NCBI GenBank assembly: GCA_045643285.1
Contig: JAZUKN010000025.1
Coordinates: forward strand, 1-64,000
Direction: 5' to 3'
Origin: UMGS1696 sp045643285
GTDB lineage: Bacteria; Bacillota; Clostridia; Oscillospirales; CAG-272
Length of the DNA: 64,000 bases
Under the pieces are notes generated by a model, which was not told the DNA's origin, searched no databases, and was given only the letters and a program-made list of their open reading frames with translations. Position numbers and translations under genes: made by a program. Shown piece after piece: positions 1-7,334 of the stretch. Position 1 is the first letter of the stretch, and each line of letters starts with the position of its first letter.

Positions 1-1
1 C

Positions 2-1363
2 TGGGATCCGATCATCGCACCCGAAGACGGCGCGGACGGCTGGGAAGCATATTACGACTGCACGCTGATTGGCTGGCAGGAAGCGGAACGCCCGAACTGC
101 CTCCTGATCTATGAAACGGAAGACGACATGAAGCACGGAGAAAAGCCGCTTCGATCCGTTCCGTTCACGGTCGGAGGAGTGGGCAGTGTCACGCATATCG
201 ACGTAACTCCGACCGACGAAAGCCTGCTCGTGTGGGGGCTTGAGAAGATCGTGTACTGTCCGGAATATTCCGATGAAGCGATGTACTATATGGTCAATAT
301 CTCGGCAAGTGAGACATATTTCGGCATATCTCACGCCTGCGAATACGGATGCGACTATACCGTCACCGGAATGGCGCCCGGCAAGGTCGTTCATGCACCT
401 AATGAATTTGTCGTAGGGTTCGGCATTGACGGTGAAGTCGGCGTGGATTGTCCGCTTGACTCGTTCTGCGTAACTGTCGGAGAAGATACATTTGTCGAGA
501 AAAACGATTCCACTCTGTTCAGAAATGCGGACGGCAGAACGTCGGTCGACGGAAATGATACGCTGTACGGTGAAGCGGCGGCATCGCGGATCGAATGCAA
601 GGAAGGGAACACGCTTGTCCTCATGATCAACGATGGCGAGATCTCGTATTTCTACCGTGCCATGTCGGAAGACGAAGCAATAAAGAACGAGCCGAAGATC
701 GTTGAAACCGAAAAACCGGCACACATCCCGAATCCCGTAGTATTCCCGAAATTGTCCGTAAATATGACGGAAAGAAGCGCACCGAACGGTGAAGCGTATG
801 ACGCCTCGGCATTTCTACCTTACTCAAAGAGCGGCAAAGCCGTTACGTTCACGCTCGAATCAAACGGCGATTTTACTCTGTTACTGCCGTCACTGACCGC
901 ATCGAGAGGAAATGAACATCAGGGAACGGTAATGCCGGAATTCAAGGTGACGGGCAACATCTTTGACGGACACTTTATGGAAAACGCGATCGGTGCGAAC
1001 GTCACGAAGGTGAACTGTTCGCCAAGGGAGCTTCATTACGAAAATCACTACTGGTCAGTGTATGCGGATGAGGACTGGGAGGAGATCCATAAAGGTACGT
1101 TTACGCACACGAATACCTTGTTTGATCCGTCACTGCCGCTGACCGAACAGGATTCTGACGTCAGCACGGCGTGGATAGAGCTTCGCAAAGGAAACAAGCT
1201 CGAAGTCCGCGTTACAATGTGGGGCGCATACGGAAACGCAGATTATGATATTTCCGAAGTAGAAGATCATAATATTGAACTTGATTTTGAAGCGGTACTC
1301 AGTGACGATATTGCCGCGGCGTTCACAAAAGCCTGCGAAGATATGCAAAAGCGGCAGAAGTAA
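2..1363 (+). CDS. Hypothetical protein, 5' end outside window
   Basis: The reading frame is open from the first complete codon of the window to a TAA stop at 1361-1363. The start codon therefore lies to the left, and only about 453 C-terminal residues are visible. I do not recognise the family. The visible part is acidic, rich in aromatic residues and short beta-type stretches, has no membrane segment, and has scattered cysteines (for example around HACEYGCDY and VDCPLDSFC). An internal ATG at codon 43 has no convincing ribosome site, so it is not the start. A hairpin terminator follows at once. It could be a sugar-binding or enzyme beta-sandwich domain, but nothing seen proves this. Confidence 0.7.
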   Translation, partial: WDPIIAPEDGADGWEAYYDCTLIGWQEAERPNCLLIYETEDDMKHGEKPLRSVPFTVGGVGSVTHIDVTPTDESLLVWGLEKIVYCPEYSDEAMYYMVNISASETYFGISHACEYGCDYTVTGMAPGKVVHAPNEFVVGFGIDGEVGVDCPLDSFCVTVGEDTFVEKNDSTLFRNADGRTSVDGNDTLYGEAAASRIECKEGNTLVLMINDGEISYFYRAMSEDEAIKNEPKIVETEKPAHIPNPVVFPKLSVNMTERSAPNGEAYDASAFLPYSKSGKAVTFTLESNGDFTLLLPSLTASRGNEHQGTVMPEFKVTGNIFDGHFMENAIGANVTKVNCSPRELHYENHYWSVYADEDWEEIHKGTFTHTNTLFDPSLPLTEQDSDVSTAWIELRKGNKLEVRVTMWGAYGNADYDISEVEDHNIELDFEAVLSDDIAAAFTKACEDMQKRQK

Positions 1364-1371
1364 AACAAAGC

Positions 1372-1406
1372 AAAAAAGACGGAGTGGAACCCATTTCGTC
1401 TTTTTG
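1372..1406 (+). terminator. Intrinsic terminator of the left-edge gene
   Basis: AAAAAGACG (1373-1381) pairs with CGTCTTTTT (1397-1405) around a 15-nt loop, 9 bp after the stop codon of the left-edge gene. The 3' arm supplies the T-run. Confidence 0.7.
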
Positions 1407-1552
1407 CCTGAAAAGTACTTGCTATAATACCGGAACATCTCGTGCATCTGAAATACGTTGAGTACGATATTCTGTAAAATGCTTTTGATTAACAATAGAG
1501 TGATTGTAATATATGTTTTACTCGTGATGAACCGGATAAAAACTACACTTTG

Positions 1553-1647
1553 GAGAATTACGTCAGTAATTCTCGATGGGTGGACAAGTTTTTTTGCGAT
1601 TTCTACTTACTTCACGTCCACCCCCGCCTGACTGTTAATCAGGGGGG
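1553..1647. repeat. Three consecutive hairpins
   Basis: Hairpin 1 is a perfect 9-bp stem GAGAATTAC/GTAATTCTC with a 4-nt loop (1553-1574). Hairpin 2 pairs GGGTGGAC (1578-1585) with GTCCACCC (1615-1622) around a long T-rich loop. Hairpin 3 pairs CCCCC..CTGA with TCAG..GGGGG (1621-1647), with a two-base bulge. Hairpins 2 and 3 share two bases, so they may be alternatives. It could be a structured RNA or an extragenic palindromic repeat. Confidence 0.55.
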
Positions 1648-1729
1648 CGTTGGTTCAATGTCCTACGCACATCTGCGATGTGCTAAAGGCGGACATCAAA
1701 AAGCATCACTTACACAGTGGTGCTTTTTT
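1648..1729 (+). ncRNA. Putative structured element A with terminator
   Basis: A conserved frame (CGTTGGTTCAATG, TCCTACGCA, TGCTAAAGGCG) surrounds a variable stem GCACATC/GATGTGC with a 3-nt loop. An outer pairing ATGTCC/GGACAT closes it. It runs into a terminator-like hairpin AAAAAGCA..CACT/AGTG..TGCTTTTT (1698-1729). Element B downstream has the same frame with different but still pairing arms. The strand is inferred from the T-run. It could equally be a repeat element working as DNA. Confidence 0.45.
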
Positions 1730-1741
1730 GTTACTTAATCC

Positions 1742-1828
1742 TGTCGTTAGTTCAATTTGTCCTACGCATAACTTCGTTATACTAAAGGCGTATGAAACAG
1801 CCTTCACATTAGTGAGGGCTGTTTTTTT
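1742..1828 (+). ncRNA. Putative structured element B with terminator
   Basis: The frame matches element A (CGTTAGTTCAAT, TCCTACGCA, TACTAAAGGCG), but the inner stem is GCATAAC/GTTATAC with loop TTC and one C-A mismatch. A terminator hairpin AAACAGCC..CAC/GTG..GGCTGTTT plus T-run follows at 1795-1828. That terminator is nearly the same as the one after the pseudogene at 2736-2776. The function is not known. Confidence 0.45.
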
Positions 1829-1992
1829 ATTTTCCATGATCTCTTTTTTTATGAGATATACGTTCCGGCTGAAATTAATAGGTTGAGTTTAATAAAGCAT
1901 TTGATCATTTTCGCACGGAAAATTTTTTCAGATCATGAGAATAAATTTTTGAGGTTATTTTTATCATCAATTCCTAAATGTTGTATTTTACC

Positions 1993-2021
1993 TTGACATT
2001 TTTCGGAATATGTGCTAAAAT
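1993..2021 (+). promoter_or_regulatory. Sigma-70 type promoter
   Basis: TTGACA (1993-1998), a 17-nt spacer and TAAAAT (2016-2021). It lies about 50 bp before the start of the broken cohesin/dockerin gene and probably once drove it. Confidence 0.7.
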
Positions 2022-2070
2022 TGTTTGAGATAATCGTAAAACATAAATATACATAAAGAAAATTTCGTTT

Positions 2071-2712
2071 ATGAATAGTAATACGATTTTGCGGTTTGTG
2101 CTTATGATTTGCGTTATACTCCTTGCTTCATTATTCGTAGCGGCGGATATAGTGCTTGATGTTACGAAATATCCAACCGCTCATCCCGGAGAGACTGTCA
2201 CTGTGCGGTCGACATTTCAGATAATTCCTGTTTCATCAGTATGACGCTTGACTTGAATTTCAACGAACGGCAGATGACGCTTGTCGGAGTCGAGGACACC
2301 GCATCGGAGTCGACGATTATGTCACAGTCGAGCAGGCGTGCGTTATCATGGCGAGATTTGCGGATCTTCTCAAGCTCGATAAAGGCGGTGAAAAATCGCT
2401 TGACGATTATAACGATGCGGCGAAAGTATCGGATTGGGCGCAGAAAGAAATGCGGTGGGCTGTCGGAAACGGAGTATATCAGCCTGACGGAAACAGGCTG
2501 AAGCCGCAGGACAAAGCCGAAAGAAAACTTGTCGCTCTGATGTTTTATAACTTCGCAGTAAATTACACAAAATAAACTACAACGCTTCCGGAGTTGCAAA
2601 CGCGCTTGATGATGTTGACGGCGACGGAATCAAAAACGGTAAAGACGTACAGACAATACGTCTGGTTACGAAGAAAAACAAAGGCACAACCGATTGCACG
2701 TTCGCATATTGA
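2071..2712 (+). pseudogene. Remnant of a cohesin-SLH-dockerin surface protein
   Basis: The start at 2071 gives a 57-residue frame with a signal-like hydrophobic segment (residues 8-25). It then enters a cohesin-like start (HPGETVTVRSTF) before a stop at 2242-2244. The cohesin continues in another frame from about 2211 (MTLDLNFNERQMTLVGVED). A third frame, about 2318-2575, reads as the end of an S-layer homology domain (VTVEQACVIMARFADLL, then VSDWAQKEMRWAVGNGVYQ). Back in the first frame, 2581-2712 encodes one dockerin calcium-loop repeat (DVDGDGIKNGKDVQTIRLV). The gene is broken by at least two frame changes, and probably a deletion between cohesin and SLH. The ending DCTFAY is shared with the next gene, so the two are likely relatives. 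There is a terminator at 2736-2776. Confidence 0.7.
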
Positions 2713-2735
2713 GAAATAGTTGACAAGACTTACAT

Positions 2736-2776
2736 AAAACAGTCTTCACATCAGTGAGGGCTGTTTTTGTTTTGCA
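2736..2776 (+). terminator. Intrinsic terminator after the pseudogene
   Basis: AAAACAG(T)C..CAC and GTG..GGCTGTTTT pair around a 4-nt loop, followed by T-rich sequence. It is nearly identical to the terminator at 1795-1828, which suggests that the two flanks share an origin. Confidence 0.65.
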
Positions 2777-3035
2777 TAAATCAAAAATTCATTCGTGATT
2801 TTTGCGCTGACATGGATATTGTTGAAAGGAAAAATGTAGATTCGATTATTGTATAAATTCATCTGTTTCATTATTTTTGAAAGGTATATTTTGATTTTTG
2901 CCTATTGACAAATCGGCAATTTGGTAAATATTGTGTCATGCGGTTTGAAAATATACAAAATATGCATATTTCTCTGTATTTTTCGACTACATGAAAAGAC
3001 ACTATAAATCTTCATATTTCTAAGGAGGCAAAATT
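2777..3035. other. AT-rich upstream region of the dockerin gene
   Basis: No gene is seen between the pseudogene end (2712) and 3036. TTGACA (2905-2910) with ATATTG 17 nt later (2928-2933) is a weak promoter candidate, giving a leader of about 100 nt. A good ribosome site (AAGGAGG) lies just before 3036. Confidence 0.4.
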
Positions 3036-3717
3036 ATGAAGACAATCAAAAGGTTTCTTTCGGGCTTGCTGTCGGTCATTATGATCGCGGCATGCTTCCA
3101 GCTTTCGGTACTCATACCGGCAGTTGCGGCGGAAACATCTCACACGGTGACGGGCGAATCATGGAAGCTCGTTACGGCACCGACAGACGGCGGAGAATAT
3201 CTGCTTGTGATCTCAAGCAGCGGTTCTTCATCCACAACAAAGACGTATAAGCTGTCCGATACAACTAACGGCACGCTCTGGACTGTTTCAAAGTCCGGAA
3301 ACGGCTATTCGATCAAATCGCCGGACGGCAAGTATCTGAATCTTGATATTACTCAGAAAAAGGGCACATTTTCGACCACTTACAGTGCAAAAATCGCTCT
3401 GAGTAATTCCTCATCTGAATTCAATATCAAATTCAATTCAAGCGGAAACGTATCGATCCGCAGTTATGAGCAGTTCGGAAGCAGTAAGAGCAAATCGACA
3501 TATTACTCTGCTGTTTTGATACCGTCAAGCGGTTCTTCGATATCCGCGGGCGACCCGACGACATCCACGTCGAATTTATCGTATAGAAGACGCAGAAAAC
3601 TATGTTGCAGACGTCAACGGAGACGGACTTGTGAACGGCGGCGACGTGCAGATCGTCAGACTTGTGACGAATATCAATAAGAGCGTGAACGATTGCACGT
3701 TCGCATACGAAGAATAA
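3036..3717 (+). pseudogene. Secreted dockerin-containing protein, frameshifted
   Basis: The protein has a clear N-terminal signal peptide (KTIKRF, then a hydrophobic run ending near AVAAE, residue 33). A single Ser/Thr/Gly-rich beta-type domain follows (about residues 38-170, with GEYLLVISSS and SPDGKYLNLD), and then a linker. The signal frame then runs into an Arg-rich nonsense tail and stops at 3680. In the +1 frame from about 3571, a dockerin repeat (DVNGDGLVNGGDVQIVRLV) appears and ends with DCTFAYEE at 3717. One base was lost or gained around 3545-3585. Only one of the usual two dockerin repeats is present. The frameshift may be real decay, a read error, or phase variation. If read through, the product would dock to a cohesin on a cellulosome-like scaffold or on the cell surface. 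Confidence 0.65.
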
Positions 3718-3720
3718 CAG

Positions 3721-3756
3721 AAAAAAGCAGGTGGCTTTATGTCATCTGCTTTTTTG
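3721..3756 (+). terminator. Terminator of the dockerin gene
   Basis: AAAAAGCAG (3722-3730) pairs with CTGCTTTTT (3746-3754), right after the stop at 3717. Confidence 0.7.
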
Positions 3757-3765
3757 TTGTTAAGA

Positions 3766-3804
3766 AAAACCTCCTGCGGTTTTAGTCAGACCGTAGGAGG
3801 TTTT
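3766..3804 (-). terminator. Terminator of the pheT operon
   Basis: A 15-bp stem (3766-3780 with 3790-3804, one G-T pair) has A/T-rich ends on both strands. It lies 10 bp beyond the pheT stop and ends the minus-strand operon. It may work in both directions. Confidence 0.8.
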
Positions 3805-3813
3805 GTGCTTGTG

Positions 3814-6255
3814 TTATATAGTTCTCATATCTGCGCCGAGGATCTTGTTCAGTGCGTTTTGGATAGAATATGCACATTTCTCGATCTCTTCGGAGGTGAG
3901 TGTCTTTTCGAGCGAGCCGATCACAAGACGGAGCGTGACGGACTTCTTGCCGTCCGGTATCTGCTTGCCGCGGTATTCGTCAACGAACGACGCGCCGTGA
4001 AGCAAAGTATTGCGTGTGATCTGCTTGTCGAGGACTGCTTTGATCTGTTCCCAGGTCATAGCGGAATCGAACAGGAGCGAAATGTCGTAGTCAACGAGCG
4101 GATATTCCGGAACGTGCGAGAATTTGTTCGTTCTCGACGTGAACGGAACGAGAAGCGTCGTGTCTATCTCAAAGAGGATCGCCGCGACCTGCTTGATATC
4201 GCACGCCATTGAGGCTTTCTTCGAGAGAAGTCCCATTACGCCTACCGTAACGTCCCCGCGCTTGATGTTGAGCCATACAGTTTCATCAGCCCACGACGGT
4301 TTCGATTCCTTGACGAATGTGAAGCCCTCCATGTGAGTGAATCTCGGCATATATTCAATTACACCTTTCGCAGTGCGGAACAGAGCCGTTACATCTTTGA
4401 AACTTCCGACAAATGCACCGGAGATTACTCTTCTCTGGTTCGGCAAAAGCTCTTTTTCATCGTATTTTGCAAAATACTGCTCGTCCGAGATGACCTGTGC
4501 TTCTTCAAAAATCGAGAACGAATCGAAGTAACGCTCGTTCTTTGCGACAGCGTCGCAGATGTTCGGGAGCAGGGACGAGCGAATGAGTGCTTCGTCCGGT
4601 GCCGGAGGAGTCGATAGCTTCATTGTGTGGGAGAGGTCGTCGAGAATCGCATTCGCGTACTGATCTTTCATCCACGGGTATGTGAAAACTTCCTGCATTC
4701 CGCAGCGGAACGCGAGATATTCCTTGATATTTCTGACGAGAGAAACGTCAAGCTGGTTGATCGCGCCGGAGAACGACGTCGTGATCTTTGTCGGCTCGAA
4801 GTTTTCGTAACCGAACATTCTTGCGACTTCTTCCATCATATCGGCTTTGATCGAAACGTCGCCGGTAGAACGCCACGAAGGTACTACGGTGTGCATCGTG
4901 TCGCCGTCGAATGTGACTTTGAAGCCGAGACGTGAGAGCTGTGCCGCTATAGTTTCGTTCGGGATTCGTCTGCCAAGCCGTCTTTCGAGCCAGTCAAGAG
5001 AAATATCAAGCTCGTTTTTGTCGAGTTTTTTCGGATAATTGTCGGTGAAGCCTGTTACCTTGCAGGACGGGAAGAGAAGTGCGAAATACTCCATTGCAAG
5101 GGAGAGTGCAAGGTCGCATCTTTTGGGATCGATGCCTTTTTCGTATCTCGACGATGCTTCAGTGCGGTTTTCGTAACGGAGAGCCGTTCTGCGTACTCCC
5201 GTTGCTTCAAAGTTAGCAACTTCGAGGATAACGCGCTGTGTGGTCGGGAGAATCGAATCGTCCGCACCGCCCATAACACCTGCGAGAGCGATAGGACCGC
5301 GCCCGTCTGCGATAACGAGATCGTCGGGAAGCAGTTCGAGCTTTTTGCCGTTGAGCAGCTCGAGCTTTTCGCCCTTGTCGGCAAGACGGACTGTTATATG
5401 ATCGCGGATAGTGTCTGTGTCGAATGCGTGAGTCGGCTGACCTGTTGCGAGCATAACGTAGTTCGTGATGTCAACGAGCGCGTTGATCGGACGCATACCG
5501 ACCTTGAAGATCCTGTTCTGGATCTTGTACGGTGACGGCTTTACTTCAACGCCTTCGAGTGAAACGCCGATATAGCGCGCGCATCTGTCTGTGTCCTTGA
5601 TCTCGATCTCGACTTTTCCGTCTGTATCGGGGACGAACGGCTTAAATTCTTTGAGCGGCAGATTGTACAGAGCGGCAAGCTCACGTGCGATTCCGTAGTG
5701 GCCCCAAAGGTCGGGACGGTTTGTCATAGACTTGTTGTCGATCTCGATGAGAATGTCGTCCATATCGAGTGCTGTTGCAAGCGGTGTGCCTGCAGGATAG
5801 TCGAACGCAGAAAGATCGACTATTTCGTGATCGTCTTTCTGCGGGAACAGATCGGCAAGCCCGATTTCAACGGAAGCACAGATCATGCCGTAGCTCTCGA
5901 CTCCGCGGAGTTTCGATTTCTTTATTTCAACAGGCTCGCCCTCACCGTGCCATTTTACAATAGAACCGGGGCAGGCGACAGCGACTTTCATTCCGACTTC
6001 GAGATTCGAGCCGCCGCAGACGATCTCATAAATTCCGTCGCCGAGATCGACCTTGCAAACGCGGAGCATATCGGCGTTCGGGTGGGGAAGTACTTCCTTG
6101 ATAACGCCGAGGAGCATATTGTCAAATTTTCTTGCAAGCTCTTCCGTGCCTTCGACTTCGACTGTCGACATCGTGAGGTCGTAGGAGAGTTTTTTCATAT
6201 CGACGCTTTCGGGAAGGTCGACATAATCTTTTATCCAGTTAAGTGATAATAACAT
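3814..6255 (-). CDS. pheT: Phenylalanine--tRNA ligase beta subunit
   Basis: This is the beta chain of the (alpha-beta)2 cytosolic phenylalanyl-tRNA synthetase, which charges tRNA-Phe. Its 813 residues match the usual bacterial length. It has an N-terminal OB-type tRNA-binding domain (about 40-150), B3/B4 with NRPDLWGHYGIARELAAL, a B5 domain, a catalytic-like core, and a C-terminal anticodon-binding FDX-ACB domain (about 715-813, ending in EKCAYSIQNALNKILGA). The start MLLSLNWIKDYVDLP is typical of the family. It begins 14 bp after pheS and is the last gene of the six-gene unit, followed by a strong terminator. Confidence 0.97.
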   Translation of the reverse strand: MLLSLNWIKDYVDLPESVDMKKLSYDLTMSTVEVEGTEELARKFDNMLLGVIKEVLPHPNADMLRVCKVDLGDGIYEIVCGGSNLEVGMKVAVACPGSIVKWHGEGEPVEIKKSKLRGVESYGMICASVEIGLADLFPQKDDHEIVDLSAFDYPAGTPLATALDMDDILIEIDNKSMTNRPDLWGHYGIARELAALYNLPLKEFKPFVPDTDGKVEIEIKDTDRCARYIGVSLEGVEVKPSPYKIQNRIFKVGMRPINALVDITNYVMLATGQPTHAFDTDTIRDHITVRLADKGEKLELLNGKKLELLPDDLVIADGRGPIALAGVMGGADDSILPTTQRVILEVANFEATGVRRTALRYENRTEASSRYEKGIDPKRCDLALSLAMEYFALLFPSCKVTGFTDNYPKKLDKNELDISLDWLERRLGRRIPNETIAAQLSRLGFKVTFDGDTMHTVVPSWRSTGDVSIKADMMEEVARMFGYENFEPTKITTSFSGAINQLDVSLVRNIKEYLAFRCGMQEVFTYPWMKDQYANAILDDLSHTMKLSTPPAPDEALIRSSLLPNICDAVAKNERYFDSFSIFEEAQVISDEQYFAKYDEKELLPNQRRVISGAFVGSFKDVTALFRTAKGVIEYMPRFTHMEGFTFVKESKPSWADETVWLNIKRGDVTVGVMGLLSKKASMACDIKQVAAILFEIDTTLLVPFTSRTNKFSHVPEYPLVDYDISLLFDSAMTWEQIKAVLDKQITRNTLLHGASFVDEYRGKQIPDGKKSVTLRLVIGSLEKTLTSEEIEKCAYSIQNALNKILGADMRTI

Positions 6256-6269
6256 CGCTTTTGTCCTCC

Positions 6270-7307
6270 TTAGTTGAACTGGCTGAGGAATCTCAGGTCT
6301 GCGCTGTGGAAGAGACGGACGTCGTCCACGCCGTAACGCATCATAACGAGACGGTCAAGACCGATATTTACATAGAAGCCCGTGTATTCGTCGGGATCAA
6401 GTCCGGCAGAGCGAAGAACGTTCGGGTGCGGTGTGCCGCCAGGCATAACTTCGATCCAGCCGACGTGCTTGCAGACGGAACAGCCTTTGCCTCCGCAGAC
6501 GAGACAGCCCATGTCGATCTCAAAACCCGGTTCAACGAACGGGAAGAAACCTGCCCTCATTCTCACGGGTACGTCACAGCCGAACACCTTTGAGAGAATG
6601 CTCTTGATCATTACTTTACCTGCCGAGAATGTGAAGTCCTTGTCAACGATCAGCGCTTCGTACTGGAAGAACGCTCTTTCGTGGCGCGCGTCCGTTGTTT
6701 CGTTACGGTAAACAGGTCCCGGGTAAACGAAACGGTACGGCGGCTTGTGCGTCTGCATATATCTTACACTTCCACCTGTCAGATGCGGACGGAGACAGAG
6801 CTTTTCGTATGCCTTGCCCTTGTCGTGACCTTCGAGCCAGTATGTGTCCATGCTTTCTCTTGCAGGGTGGTTCGGAGGGAAGTTAAGGTTGTCGAACGCG
6901 AACTGCTCGCTTGTGATGTCGTCCTCCGAGAATATTTCAAAGCCCATGGATCGGAACGCATCGTTGAGGTCGTAGCACATCTGAGTGATCGGGTGAAGAC
7001 CACCCTTGAACGGTACGAATCCGGGAACGGTGCAGTCAAAGTCCGGAGAGATCTCCGATTCCTTTAACTTCAGCTCTTCGCGTCTTGCCTCGATAAGCTC
7101 CGAGATTTCGTTTTTCGTCGTGTTGACTGCCTTGCCCATTTCGGCTCTCAGCTCAACGGCAAGCGTCGGGATCTCTTTGAGAAGAGCCGTAACAGTGCCT
7201 GTTTTGCCGAGAATGCTGTTTTTGAGCGTTTGCAGCTCCGCTTCGTTCTTAACGGAAGCGATAGCGCTTTTGGCAGTCGACAGGATCTCTTGCAGTTTTT
7301 CTTTCAT
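6270..7307 (-). CDS. pheS: Phenylalanine--tRNA ligase alpha subunit
   Basis: This is the catalytic chain of phenylalanyl-tRNA synthetase, 345 residues. An N-terminal coiled coil (about 1-85) is followed by the class II catalytic domain. Motif 2 reads PGPVYRNETTDARHERAFFQ, and motif 3 is near NIGLDRLVMMRYGVDDVRLF. A cysteine-rich insert (CLVCGGKGCSVCKHVGWIEV) resembles the one in many Firmicutes PheS. The start has an AAGGAG site 7 nt upstream. It lies 27 bp after murE and 14 bp before pheT. Motif 2 is a little divergent (FFQYEAL where FHQVEGL is common), but the pairing with pheT leaves no doubt. Confidence 0.96.
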   Translation of the reverse strand: MKEKLQEILSTAKSAIASVKNEAELQTLKNSILGKTGTVTALLKEIPTLAVELRAEMGKAVNTTKNEISELIEARREELKLKESEISPDFDCTVPGFVPFKGGLHPITQMCYDLNDAFRSMGFEIFSEDDITSEQFAFDNLNFPPNHPARESMDTYWLEGHDKGKAYEKLCLRPHLTGGSVRYMQTHKPPYRFVYPGPVYRNETTDARHERAFFQYEALIVDKDFTFSAGKVMIKSILSKVFGCDVPVRMRAGFFPFVEPGFEIDMGCLVCGGKGCSVCKHVGWIEVMPGGTPHPNVLRSAGLDPDEYTGFYVNIGLDRLVMMRYGVDDVRLFHSADLRFLSQFN

Positions 7308-7334
7308 TGTGTATCTCCTTTGATTTGTTTTATC

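Larger units (their letters stand above)
1407..2070. other. Gene-free stretch rich in hairpins
   Basis: No open frame here has a ribosome site and plausible protein content. The stretch holds a chain of hairpins (1553-1647), two related hairpin-plus-terminator elements (1648-1729 and 1742-1828), then AT-rich sequence leading to a promoter at 1993-2021. A possible promoter for the hairpin chain is TTGATT (1485-1490), a 16-nt spacer and TAATAT (1507-1512). This is weak. Confidence 0.6.

Noticed and set aside
1650..1700. GTTCAAT in element A looked like a tRNA T-arm
   Set aside because: No matching T-stem, no acceptor stem and no anticodon arm can be drawn. The same holds for element B.
1755..1790. 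ATAACTTCGTTATA resembles a loxP arm
   Set aside because: The stem differs in element A while still pairing, and there is no 8-bp spacer with a second arm. The likeness is chance.
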